DNA from: Clostridia bacterium
GTDB taxonomy: Bacteria; Bacillota; Clostridia; Oscillospirales; Acutalibacteraceae
Assembly (NCBI GenBank): GCA_017624675.1
Contig: JAGAMO010000006.1
Span: 21,413 to 85,412, forward strand
Direction of reading: 5' to 3'
Length of the DNA: 64,000 nt
The notes below the pieces were generated by a model. It did no database searches and had not been told where the DNA came from. It was given only the letters and a program-made list of their open reading frames with translations. Both the position numbers and the translations under genes were made by a program. Positions 1 to 8,426 of the stretch are shown here, piece after piece (positions within the stretch are counted from its first letter, which is position 1; the number at the start of each line of letters is the position of its first letter).

Positions 1-341
1 TCATCAAAATATATCTTCGATGCATTAGCAGGTGCTGTTTCAAAATGACGAGCATACGGGTCGGATTTTAAAACAACATTTCCTTGGTTGTCTTCTACAG
101 CATATTTGTATGCCGTATATTTTTGAGGACCTTTTATTTCGGTTTGCCAAACACCGTAACCTATATTTTCCATATAATTGGCAGTAGTATTCCAGTTGTT
201 AAAATCACCAACAACAGATACTGCTTTGGCTTTAGGCGCCCACACCCTGAAGGTTACTGTATCACCGTTTAAAAAGGAGCCAAAAACATTATAAGCATCT
301 TTAAGTATCGCATTTTCAAAAGCATTTAATTTATCCCACAT
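1..341 (-). CDS. glgB: 1,4-alpha-glucan branching enzyme GlgB, N-terminal part
   Basis: This is the first 113 codons of a gene that runs off the left edge. GlgB moves alpha-1,4 chains to alpha-1,6 branch points during glycogen synthesis. The translation starts MWDKLNAFENAILKDAYNVF and carries the N-terminal beta-sandwich (CBM48) typical of branching enzymes, with FRVWAPKAKAVSVVGDFNNW at about residues 31-50, followed by a GVWQTEI strand and the DPYARHFETAP stretch that precedes the catalytic barrel. The start at 341 is set by AAGGAG just upstream, and a consensus promoter lies at 379-407. The catalytic residues are outside the window. Other CBM48 enzymes such as pullulanase or isoamylase are possible, but the DPYA(R/F)xxExRP-like segment favours GlgB. 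Confidence 0.85.
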   Translation of the reverse strand, partial: MWDKLNAFENAILKDAYNVFGSFLNGDTVTFRVWAPKAKAVSVVGDFNNWNTTANYMENIGYGVWQTEIKGPQKYTAYKYAVEDNQGNVVLKSDPYARHFETAPANASKIYFD

Positions 342-378
342 TTTAAAACTCCTTAAACCAAAATATTTCTTTTATTTT

Positions 379-407
379 ATTATATCAATAAAAAAACTAC
401 ATTTCAA
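379..407 (-). promoter_or_regulatory. Sigma-A promoter of glgB
   Basis: Read on the minus strand there is a -35 TTGAAA (402-407), a 17-nt spacer and a -10 TATAAT (379-384), about 40 nt before the glgB start codon. Confidence 0.7.
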
Positions 408-516
408 GGCATTTTTGTGGAAATTCTTAAATGAACTAAAAAAAATTATTGCATTTTTTGTTAATATTATACAAAAATCGACCCTTTATCCCAAATAATA
501 CCTTGGCAAAACAAAA

Positions 517-546
517 AAAAGCAGACAAAACTGTCTGCCGTTTTTT
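517..546 (-). terminator. Rho-independent terminator after the lipoprotein gene
   Basis: GCAGACA and TGTCTGC pair around a GTTT loop (521-538). On the minus strand they are followed by a run of eight T. It closes the transcript of the gene ending at 558. Confidence 0.8.
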
Positions 547-557
547 GTTTTAAATGT

Positions 558-1631
558 TTAAACTTCAGGCTCAATTATTTTCTTAACCTTGAATTGACCT
601 ATAGCATAACTATTAATCTCAGGCTTGAGCTTCTTGGCTTGTTTTTCAATTTCCTTTTTATAATCTTCGTCCTTGATAGCGTGTCTTGCAAAGCTATCTA
701 AATAATCCATATAATAAGCGTCTGCTGTAATATCGCGTTTTATTATAAGGTCATAACCGGTTTTAGAACTGTTTTCTACAACTTGAACTGCATCAACCTC
801 ATAACCCTTATAGGTTTTGAAATTTTCATCCTCAAAGCTTGTTCCCTCGGCTCCCGAAATGGTTGCATAAGTATTAATGGGTTTAAGTTCCTCATCTTCC
901 TCAGCAGTTGATTCTTCCTTTATATCATTATGTGTTTTATAAATTTCAATAAAGGTTTTCTTGCCACTCTTAATTTGGGACGCATAATCGTCTAACTTTG
1001 ACTTGCTTTCAGTTTTTTTGGCAGCATCAGCATTAGCATCGTAGGTGACTGAGATTTTATCTAAAAGCACATAATTATCAGTTATTTCCTTAGATACTTC
1101 ATCCTCGGCAATTTCTTTTGTTCCGCCTTTACCATACAACGACTCGAAATAAGCCTCACTATAATAACTGTCCTCGGTAAACTTAGCGTAAGTATCACGG
1201 CTTACACCGTTTGGCTCATAAAGAACAGAATATCCGTAACTATCCCACAAAGTAGTTACTGACTGAGTAGCCTCTGCTTTCAATTCGTCAGAAAGTTTTA
1301 CGTTATTTTTATCGCATAATTGTTTAAAAGCTGCAGTTTCCTTTAAAATTTCAACTGCCCTATCCTCTACCCAATCTACGAACTTTTTATTGTCAACTTT
1401 CTTTGAATAATAATTAACTTCCTTTTCCTTATCCTCATCCGATAAAGTTTCACTAACCTTTTGCTTTGCTTCCATATTCGCATTTACAAGTGCGCACATA
1501 TAGTAAGCAGAGGTAAACTTAATATCTCCTATTGTTACGGCAATTTCATTCTTCTTATGAAGACATCCCGCAAGGGAGAATGTAAGCACTGCTACCATCA
1601 TTAAGGCAGCAATTCTTTCTATCATTTTCAT
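558..1631 (-). CDS. Lipoprotein, probable SurA/PrsA-like foldase
   Basis: The 357-residue product has a lipoprotein signal: a Lys-Met-Ile-Glu-Arg start, a hydrophobic core and the lipobox LAGC with Cys at about residue 23. It should therefore sit on the outer face of the membrane. After the signal comes EIAVTIGDIKFTSAYY, which resembles the start of SurA/PrsA N-domains (a strand, then a chaperone helix), followed by a long charged helical region. No clear parvulin PPIase core is visible. The gene lies downstream of pth and mfd on the same strand, a place where Clostridia often carry a PpiC-type foldase. The family assignment is inferred; plain lipoprotein of unknown function is the safe call. 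The start has GGAGGAATTT upstream. Confidence 0.5.
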   Translation of the reverse strand: MKMIERIAALMMVAVLTFSLAGCLHKKNEIAVTIGDIKFTSAYYMCALVNANMEAKQKVSETLSDEDKEKEVNYYSKKVDNKKFVDWVEDRAVEILKETAAFKQLCDKNNVKLSDELKAEATQSVTTLWDSYGYSVLYEPNGVSRDTYAKFTEDSYYSEAYFESLYGKGGTKEIAEDEVSKEITDNYVLLDKISVTYDANADAAKKTESKSKLDDYASQIKSGKKTFIEIYKTHNDIKEESTAEEDEELKPINTYATISGAEGTSFEDENFKTYKGYEVDAVQVVENSSKTGYDLIIKRDITADAYYMDYLDSFARHAIKDEDYKKEIEKQAKKLKPEINSYAIGQFKVKKIIEPEV

Positions 1632-1667
1632 TTTAAATTCCTCCGAAAATAACTTCTTAATGAATCT

Positions 1668-1696
1668 ATTATATACTAGACATTCTTAAATGTCTA
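1668..1696 (-). promoter_or_regulatory. Promoter of the lipoprotein gene with a dyad in its spacer
   Basis: On the minus strand -35 TAGACA (1691-1696), 17 nt, -10 TATAAT (1668-1673). The spacer and -35 are covered by a dyad, AGACATT-4 nt-AATGTCT at 1678-1695, which could be a repressor site or a short hairpin. It is not followed by a T run, so it does not look like an mfd terminator. Confidence 0.6.
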
Positions 1697-1706
1697 CCTT
1701 TTTTTA

Positions 1707-4700
1707 CTATAAAGCTTTGCCGAGTTCGGCTACAAGTTGAAACATTTTTTGACCCTTTTCAAGTCGCACTGTATAAACAGGTTTCGACATTACATTAATC
1801 ATAAAGCGGTTGCCAAAATACTCGGTTAATTTATGGACAGTTTCTGGCTCTATAGAATTAATATGCAAAACAGCCATATTGCCGCTGCTTGTGATTTCGG
1901 CTATTTTAGCGTTTGCCGCTTTGTTTCGTAAAATTGCAATATCAATAAGCCCAATAACAGACTGAGGCGGCTCACCGAAACGGTCACATAACTCATCTAT
2001 AACGTCACTTGCGTCCTCATCACAGCGAATATTAGCAATTCTTTTGTAAATTCCCAGTCTTGCCGAAAGCGATTCAATATAGTTTTCGGGAATATGTGCC
2101 GACACATTAAGGTCAACAGTGCAAGGAATATCATCGCTCTCGGGCGCGCCGTTTTCTTCGTTTACAGCCTCGGACAAAAGTTTTAGATACATATCATAAC
2201 CGACAGACTCCATATTTCCGTGCTGGTCTGCACCCAAAATACTTCCCGCTCCCCTGATTTCAAGGTCGCGCATTGCAATTTTAAAGCCCGAACCAAACTC
2301 GGTATATTCTCTTATGGCTTCAAGTCTCTTTGATGCAACATCGCTTAATTGTTTGTTAAGTCCAAAGCAGAAATACGCATAGGCTCTTCTCGGCGAACGA
2401 CCGACTCTGCCCCTTAACTGATGAAGCTGTGAAAGCCCCATTCGGTCAGCATCCTCGATTATAAGGGTGTTTGCATTTGGTACATCAACACCCGTTTCAA
2501 TAATCGTGGTGCAAACCAAAACATCAATTTCTCGCTCAAGCAGTTTCTTCCAAATCGAAGTCAGCTCATCTTCGCTCATTTTTCCGTGAGCCACGCCGAT
2601 ATTTATATCAGGTAATTTTTGTTTTAATTTTGCCGCGCATCTCTCAATAGTTTCAACCCTGTTATGCAGATAATAAACCTGTCCGCCGCGGCGGATTTCC
2701 TTATTTATCGCGTCAATAATCACCCCTTGGTTATATTCCAAAACATAGGTCTGAACGGGGTGGCGGTCACCTGGGGCTTCGTCAATACTTGACATATCTC
2801 TAAGACCCGACATAGCCATATTAAGAGTTCTCGGAATGGGTGTTGCGCTTAGAGTCAAAATATCTACAAAGGGATAGAGTTCTTTTAAGCGTTCTTTTTG
2901 TGCAACACCGAACCTCTGCTCCTCGTCTATAATTACAAGACCGATATTTTTAAAGGCAACATCTTTGGATATAAGGCGGTGTGTTCCAACTACCATATCC
3001 ACCCTGCCGTTTTTAAGTTCTCTTATGGTTTTTTCCTGTTGTTTAGGTGTTACAAAACGGTTCAAAAGACGAACTGTTACGGGCATTTCTCCAAAACGGC
3101 GGATTATTGTATTGTAATGTTGCATTGCAAGGATAGTTGTCGGCACAAGTAATGCACACTGTTTACCCTCGCTTATGCACTTGAAAGCGGCTCGTAAAGC
3201 CACCTCGGTTTTGCCGAAGCCCACATCTCCACACAAAAGACGGTCCATTGGAATATCCCGTTCCATATCCGCCTTAATTTCGTTTATACAACGCAATTGG
3301 TCCTCAGTTTCGTCATATTCAAAACGTCTTTCAAAATCATTTTGCAGGTCGGTATCGGGCGAGAAAGCATAGCCCTTAACCGACATTCTTTTAGCATAAA
3401 TAGCGGTGAGTTGCTTTGCCATATCACGAACTGCTTTTTTAACCCTAGTTCTGGTTTTTTGCCACTCAGTACCGCCCAAGCGGTTAAGTTTTATACCACC
3501 GTTTTCAGAAGCCGCGCCAATATAACGCGAAACCAAATCAAGCTGGGTTACGGGCACATATAAAACATCGGTTTTAGCGTATTTAATTTTAATATAATCC
3601 TTTGTGACGCCATCATTTGTAATGCGGTTTATACCGTCAAAAATTCCTATTCCGTGCGCCTCATGAACGACATAATCTCCCCTATGCAGTTCATCGAGAG
3701 AACCGATTTCTTTGGCATTTTTAGGTCGGTTTCGTTTTTTCTTTATATTTTCTCCAAGATACCTGTGTGTTACAAGCAAAAATCTTTGTGACGGTATCTC
3801 AAATCCGCCCGAAACCCCGCCTAAAGTGACCGTAACACCCGCCTGAATTTCATCGGGATTTTCAGAATAAACCGATGCGATACCTCTGCGGCAAAGCTCG
3901 TCGTTTAGCACCTTAGCTGCTCGTTTTTCTCCCGCCAAAACAACAACTTTTCCCTTTTGGGAAAGTATATATTCAATATCCTCTAAAAGAACATTAATAT
4001 CACCGCTCCAAGGGGTTGAGCCCTTGAAATTAAAGTTTATAATATCCTTGATTTTAAGTTCATATTGAGTGCGTGGGAAGTTCTCTAAAATAACAGCATT
4101 TTCCGTTTTTTCAAAAAACTCGCTACCGCTCAAGTAAAGTTTCGCGGTGGCTGATGATAAAATGCCCTCCTCCAAGAAACTTTCGGTATCGGCAGACTGT
4201 TGAATTTCCATTGATTTGAGTCTATCTAGAATATTTCCCGACTCGCATAAGTAAAGCTGACAGTTTTTAATATAGTCAAAAATCGTCTCACCGTTTGGAT
4301 ATATAAGTGGTAAATAACGGTCAGTAGATACAGAAACGCCGTTTTGCAGTCCTGCAATATCCTCTTCTAAAATTTTAAGTTGAGACTCGGTTAATTTTTT
4401 AGCTGTTTTCTTGTATTCCTCTAGAATTGAAGCCAGTTTTTGCGGTGCAATTAAAATTTCTTTTGCAGGGGAAATTTCAATCTTTTCTGTGTTTTCAGTT
4501 CTTCTTTGGGTTTCAATATCAAAGAAAGATAGGGTGTCTATTTCGTCGCCCCAAAACTCAATTCTAACAGGATTTTCTGCAGTTATTGGGAAAATATCAA
4601 AAATACCGCCTCTTACCGCAAATTGACCTTTGCCCTCACACTGTTCGCTTCTTACATACCCTGCATCAAGCAGTTTTTCGGTCAAAAGCCTTGTATCTAT

Positions 4701-5135
4701 TTCCTCGCCTTGCGACAAGGTAAAGCGTGAAACCGCCAAAATCTCGGGTGGAACTGTGTATTGCAAGGCAGAATCAATAGAAAAGCACACAACGTCAAAT
4801 GCCCCATCTGCAAGAGCAGATAGGGTGTCAGTTCTTTTGTGTTCGTATTCTTTTGAGTGACCCGTCAGGTTTTGAAGGCAATAGTCCCTCAGTGGAAAAT
4901 TCAAGGCTTTAAGTCCTAACGAACTCAAGTCGCCCGTAAATTTAATGGCAGATGCTTCATCGCTTGTGATAACGGCACATTTGGTGTTTGTTTGGGCGAA
5001 AATGCTTTTAATAACAACCGCCTTGTGAATATCCGAAAGTCCCGTACAAGCCAAAGGCACACGCCCCACACTCACATCCTTCAAAAGCAATTTAAAATCG
5101 GGGTCGGAAGATAGAATTTTGTTTAAAAACTCCAT
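1707..5135 (-). CDS. mfd: Transcription-repair coupling factor Mfd
   Basis: Mfd removes RNA polymerase stalled at DNA lesions and recruits UvrA. The 1142-residue length is normal for the family. In order there are the UvrB-homology region (about 1-330, with the segment GGIFDIFPITAENPVRIEFW), the CarD-like RNA-polymerase-interacting domain (about 485-555, RGDYVVHEAHGIGIFDGINR), and an RecG-like helicase core with Walker A GDVGFGKTE near residue 635 and the Walker B/DEEQ motif IIDEEQRFGV near 737. The TRG region QLRGRVGRSPRRAYAYF follows, then the C-terminal UvrA-regulating domain. It starts 8 nt after the pth stop codon, so the two are cotranscribed. Confidence 0.97.
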   Translation of the reverse strand: MEFLNKILSSDPDFKLLLKDVSVGRVPLACTGLSDIHKAVVIKSIFAQTNTKCAVITSDEASAIKFTGDLSSLGLKALNFPLRDYCLQNLTGHSKEYEHKRTDTLSALADGAFDVVCFSIDSALQYTVPPEILAVSRFTLSQGEEIDTRLLTEKLLDAGYVRSEQCEGKGQFAVRGGIFDIFPITAENPVRIEFWGDEIDTLSFFDIETQRRTENTEKIEISPAKEILIAPQKLASILEEYKKTAKKLTESQLKILEEDIAGLQNGVSVSTDRYLPLIYPNGETIFDYIKNCQLYLCESGNILDRLKSMEIQQSADTESFLEEGILSSATAKLYLSGSEFFEKTENAVILENFPRTQYELKIKDIINFNFKGSTPWSGDINVLLEDIEYILSQKGKVVVLAGEKRAAKVLNDELCRRGIASVYSENPDEIQAGVTVTLGGVSGGFEIPSQRFLLVTHRYLGENIKKKRNRPKNAKEIGSLDELHRGDYVVHEAHGIGIFDGINRITNDGVTKDYIKIKYAKTDVLYVPVTQLDLVSRYIGAASENGGIKLNRLGGTEWQKTRTRVKKAVRDMAKQLTAIYAKRMSVKGYAFSPDTDLQNDFERRFEYDETEDQLRCINEIKADMERDIPMDRLLCGDVGFGKTEVALRAAFKCISEGKQCALLVPTTILAMQHYNTIIRRFGEMPVTVRLLNRFVTPKQQEKTIRELKNGRVDMVVGTHRLISKDVAFKNIGLVIIDEEQRFGVAQKERLKELYPFVDILTLSATPIPRTLNMAMSGLRDMSSIDEAPGDRHPVQTYVLEYNQGVIIDAINKEIRRGGQVYYLHNRVETIERCAAKLKQKLPDINIGVAHGKMSEDELTSIWKKLLEREIDVLVCTTIIETGVDVPNANTLIIEDADRMGLSQLHQLRGRVGRSPRRAYAYFCFGLNKQLSDVASKRLEAIREYTEFGSGFKIAMRDLEIRGAGSILGADQHGNMESVGYDMYLKLLSEAVNEENGAPESDDIPCTVDLNVSAHIPENYIESLSARLGIYKRIANIRCDEDASDVIDELCDRFGEPPQSVIGLIDIAILRNKAANAKIAEITSSGNMAVLHINSIEPETVHKLTEYFGNRFMINVMSKPVYTVRLEKGQKMFQLVAELGKAL

Positions 5136-5142
5136 AAAATCC

Positions 5143-5730
5143 TCATTTACTGTATTTATTCATAGCCGAGTCAATTCCCCGCTTTATAATCTCCTCAATG
5201 GCTAAAACCGAATTTTTGAGAGCAATTTCAAGTTGTTCTTTGTCCTCATTCGGAAATTTGCCAAGAACCCAAGATGCTAAATCATAATCGGGATGCGGTT
5301 TTTGACCCACACCGATTTTAACCCTCATAATGTCATCTGTTCCCATTAAAGCAAATATATCTTTAAGTCCGTTATGACCGCCGTGGCTTCCTTTTCGTCT
5401 TAGTCTAATCTTTCCCACATCTAAGGAAATATCATCGGAAATTATAATTATTCTATCATTTGGAATTTTAAAAAACTTGGAAATCTGCGAAACGGCAGTG
5501 CCCGAATTATTCATAAAATTCTGCGGCTTTGCAACCAAAACACGATTATTTCCTATCTGACACTCGCCATACAAGGCTTCCATTTTACGCTTGTTATAGC
5601 TTCCACCGTTTTTCTCCATTAATAGGTCGGCAGACATAAAGCCTACATTGTGCCTTGTGTTTTCATATTGAAGTCCCACATTTCCAAGGCCTACAACTAA
5701 AAAATCATAGGTAGCTTTTTTGAAAATCAT
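5143..5730 (-). CDS. pth: Peptidyl-tRNA hydrolase
   Basis: Pth frees tRNA from peptidyl-tRNA that drops off the ribosome. The 195-residue product shows the family motifs VVGLGNVGLQYENTRHNVGF (the His is the catalytic base), KPQNFMNNSG, DDISLDVGKIRLRRKGSHGGHNGL and RVKIGVG. The open frame can be extended upstream to a TTG at 5742, but that codon overlaps the ribosome binding site GGAGGT (5735-5740), so the ATG at 5730 is the better start. It is followed at 8 nt by mfd, the usual pth-mfd pair. Confidence 0.96.
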   Translation of the reverse strand: MIFKKATYDFLVVGLGNVGLQYENTRHNVGFMSADLLMEKNGGSYNKRKMEALYGECQIGNNRVLVAKPQNFMNNSGTAVSQISKFFKIPNDRIIIISDDISLDVGKIRLRRKGSHGGHNGLKDIFALMGTDDIMRVKIGVGQKPHPDYDLASWVLGKFPNEDKEQLEIALKNSVLAIEEIIKRGIDSAMNKYSK

Positions 5731-5750
5731 AAATACCTCCAAATTTAAAA

Positions 5751-5770
5751 CAGCAGTAAAAATACTGCTG
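5751..5770 (-). terminator. Hairpin after degV, also at the 5' end of the pth mRNA
   Basis: CAGCAGTA and TACTGCTG pair around a 4-nt loop; on the minus strand TTTTAAATTT follows. It can end the DegV transcript. Because the predicted pth start point falls near 5768, the same hairpin would cap the pth-mfd leader. Confidence 0.55.
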
Positions 5771-5774
5771 TTTA

Positions 5775-5803
5775 ATTATAATATTAAATTTAACCTTTGT
5801 AAA
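5775..5803 (-). promoter_or_regulatory. Sigma-A promoter of pth-mfd
   Basis: Minus strand -35 TTTACA (5798-5803), 17-nt spacer, -10 TATAAT (5775-5780), directly after the degV stop codon. Confidence 0.7.
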
Positions 5804-5810
5804 GTGTTTT

Positions 5811-6638
5811 TTAAGACTCAAAACCTATCAAAACACCGCCAAGTTCGGCATAAAAACTGCAAAGACCCGTGCAAGAAATAATTTCTATATCACATTCGGG
5901 GTATCTATCTTTTATTTTATTTTTGAGAATGCTTGCCGACTCTTCATTTTGGCAATGTGCTATACGCACCTTACCGCCCTTATAACCCATCTCAAGCATA
6001 TCATTTTTAAGTGTTTCAAGGGTTTTATCCTTACCTTTACACTTGTGCATTGTTTTAAGGTGTCCGTCTTCAGCCATTCCTGTGATTCTGATACCCAAAA
6101 CACCCGCAATTTTTGCAACAGCAGGATTTACTCTGCCGTTTTTAGCAAGGTTATTAAGATTTCTTAAAGCGAAAATCAAATTTGTGGTTTTTTTGTATTC
6201 TTCAATTTTCTCCTTAATTTCATCAAATGAAAAACCGCTATCTGCCAGTTCTGCAAGTTTTTCGATTATAAGCTGCATTTCGGGACCGGTAGACAAACTA
6301 TCAATAACATATATGTTGCCGTTAGGATTTTGAAGCATATAATCCTCTGCCGCATTTTGTGCCGCAGAATAACTGCCCGAAAGGTGTTTTGTTATAGTCA
6401 AGGCAAATATATTCTCTTCTCCCTCAAAAGCCTCTGCCCATTCAAAAGCATTAGGACAAGAGGTGGAAAATCTTTCGCGGCTGGAATACATTGTGTTTAT
6501 CATATCGCCAACATCCAAGCCCGGAGCATCAATATATTCCTTTGTTTCTGAAATAATTTTCAAAGACACAAACTTATAATTTAACTTTTCAAATTCAAAT
6601 ATATTTGATGAAGAATCAGATACAACTGTTATTTTCAA
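5811..6638 (-). CDS. DegV family fatty-acid-binding protein
   Basis: DegV proteins bind a fatty acid between two alpha/beta domains; some (FakB) present it to the kinase FakA, which is not seen here. The product shows the N-terminal VVSDSSSNI signature, the SGSYSAAQNA segment that lines the head-group site, VIDSLSTGPEMQ, the helical middle region and a C-terminal GLCSFYAELGGVLIGF. The start is uncertain. An ATG at 6668 lacks a ribosome site, an ATG at 6644 is too close to AGAAGG, and the TTG at 6638 has AGAAGG 8 nt upstream and gives an N-terminus (LKITVVSDSSSN) like that of other DegV proteins. A consensus promoter is at 6697-6725. Confidence 0.9.
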   Translation of the reverse strand: MKITVVSDSSSNIFEFEKLNYKFVSLKIISETKEYIDAPGLDVGDMINTMYSSRERFSTSCPNAFEWAEAFEGEENIFALTITKHLSGSYSAAQNAAEDYMLQNPNGNIYVIDSLSTGPEMQLIIEKLAELADSGFSFDEIKEKIEEYKKTTNLIFALRNLNNLAKNGRVNPAVAKIAGVLGIRITGMAEDGHLKTMHKCKGKDKTLETLKNDMLEMGYKGGKVRIAHCQNEESASILKNKIKDRYPECDIEIISCTGLCSFYAELGGVLIGFES

Positions 6639-6650
6639 AACCATACCTTC

Positions 6651-6753
6651 TTTTAAAAACTTTGTCATAGGTTATTGAAAAACCGATGCCAAACAAATTA
6701 TAAACTATAGCATATATCTTGTCAAGAGTTTTTTAAAAACTTATCATAGGTTT
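6651..6753. repeat. 23-bp direct repeat pair between degV and the DUF1836 gene
   Basis: TTTTAAAAACTT, then one or two varying bases, then TCATAGGTT occurs at 6651-6673 and again at 6731-6752, 80 bp apart, with a 1-nt indel. One copy lies in the degV leader and the other just upstream of the DUF1836 promoter, so it is a candidate shared regulatory site. Confidence 0.5.
6697..6725 (-). promoter_or_regulatory. Consensus promoter of degV
   Basis: Minus strand TTGACA (6720-6725), 17-nt spacer, TATAAT (6697-6702): a perfect match to the sigma-A consensus. Confidence 0.85.
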
Positions 6754-6757
6754 TGCC

Positions 6758-6786
6758 TTGACAAACTCTTAGGTGTGATGTAAACT
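6758..6786 (+). promoter_or_regulatory. Promoter of the DUF1836 gene
   Basis: TTGACA (6758-6763), 17-nt spacer, TAAACT (6781-6786). The start point would lie only some 17 nt before the ATG, so the leader consists of little more than the ribosome binding site GGAAGGAGG. Confidence 0.7.
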
Positions 6787-6809
6787 GTTATGGAAGGAGG
6801 GCATAAAAA

Positions 6810-7325
6810 ATGATTTACTCCCAAAACAGCGAGTTAGTTGAAGCTATAAAAGATTTTCATTTGCCTAAATACAATGAAATTCCTAATGTTGGTTTATATC
6901 TTGAACAAACCTCTAAATATATAACCGATGCTTTATCTCCCCTTTTCCCAAATGCAATAACAGGTTCTATGATTTCTAACTATGTAAAAAAAGGTCTTGT
7001 TAGCAACCCTGTAAAAAAACAGTATGACCGCGAACAAATTGCATACCTTATATTTATCGCGGTAGTTAAAAATGTTATTTCTATGGACGATATAAAACTT
7101 TGCATTGATATACAAAAGAAAAGCTACAAAAGTGTTGTGGCATATACCTACTTTGCCGAAGAATTAGAAACACTTATTTCTTATGTATTCGGTCAAACAA
7201 CATTGTCTGAGGAAAGAGGTCTTGAACTCGACAGTGAGAAAAGAATGCTCCGCAATATTATTATTACCGTTGCGCACAAAATTTATCTCGAAAAATACTT
7301 TAATTTGATGGATGAAAAAAAATAA
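6810..7325 (+). CDS. DUF1836 domain protein (MerR-like DNA-binding)
   Basis: The 171-residue protein matches the DUF1836 pattern: an N-terminal LPKYNEIPNVGLYLEQTSKYI, then AITGSMISNYVKKGLVSNPV, which looks like the winged helix of MerR-type regulators (about residues 50-70), then KQYDREQIAYLIFIAVVKNVISMDDI. The second half is helical. DUF1836 proteins are uncharacterised in most species and are presumed regulators. It is divergent from degV, with back-to-back promoters and a shared direct repeat, which suggests control of its own gene or of degV. That role is inference. Confidence 0.8.
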   Translation: MIYSQNSELVEAIKDFHLPKYNEIPNVGLYLEQTSKYITDALSPLFPNAITGSMISNYVKKGLVSNPVKKQYDREQIAYLIFIAVVKNVISMDDIKLCIDIQKKSYKSVVAYTYFAEELETLISYVFGQTTLSEERGLELDSEKRMLRNIIITVAHKIYLEKYFNLMDEKK

Positions 7326-7334
7326 AATTTAGTA

Positions 7335-7363
7335 TTGACAAAAGTCGACTTGTTCGCTATAAT
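7335..7363 (+). promoter_or_regulatory. Consensus promoter of the tRNA-Met/tRNA-Glu unit
   Basis: TTGACA (7335-7340), 17 nt, TATAAT (7358-7363), about 20 nt before the tRNA-Met gene. Confidence 0.85.
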
Positions 7364-7383
7364 ATACAAGTCGCTTTAAATTT

Positions 7384-7460
7384 GGCTGTATAGCTCAGTT
7401 GGCTAGAGCATGCGGTTCATACCCGCAGTGTCACCGGTTCGAATCCAGTTACAGCCACCA
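7384..7460 (+). tRNA. tRNA-Met(CAT), probably elongator
   Basis: A full cloverleaf with encoded CCA. The acceptor stem GGCTGTA/TACAGCC is fully paired and the anticodon arm is TGCGG-TTCATAC-CCGCA, giving anticodon CAT. The paired first base pair and the lack of three G-C pairs next to the loop argue for the elongator rather than the initiator. Confidence 0.95.
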
Positions 7461-7475
7461 GCCGAGAGGCTCGGC
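7461..7475 (+). other. Spacer hairpin between tRNA-Met and tRNA-Glu
   Basis: GCCGAG-AGG-CTCGGC directly follows the CCA of tRNA-Met. No T run follows, so it is more likely a processing signal than a terminator. The rest of the spacer up to 7559 shows nothing recognisable. Confidence 0.4.
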
Positions 7476-7559
7476 ACCCAATCTGTCTTAAGTCTTGTTT
7501 TGACTAAAATCATTGACTCGACCGTAAGTTAAATTTGGGTGGCAAACCTCAAGCGCTTT

Positions 7560-7635
7560 GGCCCGGTGGTCAAGAGGCCTAAGACACCGCCCTTTCACGG
7601 CGGTAACACGGGTTCGAATCCCGTCCGGGTCACCA
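7560..7635 (+). tRNA. tRNA-Glu(TTC)
   Basis: The acceptor GGCCCGG pairs with CCGGGTC (one G-T pair), the anticodon arm is CCGCC-CTTTCAC-GGCGG with anticodon TTC, the T arm has GGTTCGAATCC, and CCA is encoded. Confidence 0.95.
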
Positions 7636-7667
7636 AAATCCCGTTCTCGAAAGAGAGCGGGATTTTT
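7636..7667 (+). terminator. Terminator of the tRNA-Met/tRNA-Glu unit
   Basis: AAATCCCG...TCTC-GAAA-GAGA...CGGGATTTTT directly after tRNA-Glu. Confidence 0.85.
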
Positions 7668-7696
7668 ACTTTTAAATCAAACATAAGGAGATTTGC

Positions 7697-8368
7697 ATGA
7701 CAACAAAATTATTCATACAAGCAATTTCAAAATTTTTGTTAGGCATTTTTTTGGTTGCTTTGTTAATTTTCTTGCCCGCAGGTACTTTGCGTTTTGCAAA
7801 CGGTTGGCTATTTATCGCTATTTTATTTATTCCTATGCTTATTGCAGGGATTGTAATGATGTTTAAAAACCCCGAATTATTAAAAAAACGACTTGACGCA
7901 AAAGAAAAAGAGCGCGAACAGGATATTGTTGTAAAGCTCAGCGGACTTATGTTTTTAATAGGTTTTATAGTTGCGGGTTTGACTCTCCGTTTTGGTTGGT
8001 ATTCCCTGCCAAAAGGTATTGTTATTGCTTCCTCAATTTTATTCCTTAGTGCATATATTTTATATGCCGAGGTTTTGAGAGAAAATACATATTTAAGCCG
8101 CACCATTAAGGTGGAAGAAAATCAAAAAGTTATTGATACAGGTCTTTACTCCATTGTGAGACATCCTATGTATAGCATTACCTTGATTTTATTTTTATCA
8201 ATGCCTTTGGTACTTGGCTCTATTTATTCTTTTTTAATTTTTCTTGCCTACCCTTTTATAATTGCCAAACGAATTAAAAACGAAGAAAAATTACTCGAAA
8301 ATGAGCTTGATGGCTATAAAGAATACAAACAAAAAGTCAAATACCGATTAATTCCGTTTATTTGGTAA
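7697..8368 (+). CDS. Membrane methyltransferase of the isoprenylcysteine methyltransferase (ICMT) type
   Basis: This 223-residue integral membrane protein has about five hydrophobic segments and the C-terminal signature of the ICMT/phospholipid methyltransferase superfamily: DTGLYSIVRHPMYS (about residues 149-162) and an EEKLLENELDGYKEYKQKVKYRLIPFIW tail, which bind S-adenosylmethionine. The bacterial substrates are mostly unknown. The start has AAGGAG 8 nt upstream. It follows the tRNA terminator and shares a bidirectional terminator with the convergent gene at 8460. Confidence 0.85.
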   Translation: MTTKLFIQAISKFLLGIFLVALLIFLPAGTLRFANGWLFIAILFIPMLIAGIVMMFKNPELLKKRLDAKEKEREQDIVVKLSGLMFLIGFIVAGLTLRFGWYSLPKGIVIASSILFLSAYILYAEVLRENTYLSRTIKVEENQKVIDTGLYSIVRHPMYSITLILFLSMPLVLGSIYSFLIFLAYPFIIAKRIKNEEKLLENELDGYKEYKQKVKYRLIPFIW

Positions 8369-8426
8369 TCCTTCTAATCAGTGACTGCATAAATCTTTTA
8401 TCTTAAAATTCATCTAACAACTAAAT

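Noticed and set aside
1678-1695. Terminator for mfd
   Set aside because: The hairpin has no T run on the minus strand after the stem and lies inside a good promoter.
5731-5742. Upstream TTG start for pth (four more residues)
   Set aside because: The TTG overlaps the GGAGGT ribosome site that serves the ATG at 5730. The same reasoning moved the starts of ypeB, the alpha/beta hydrolase and the CapA-family gene.
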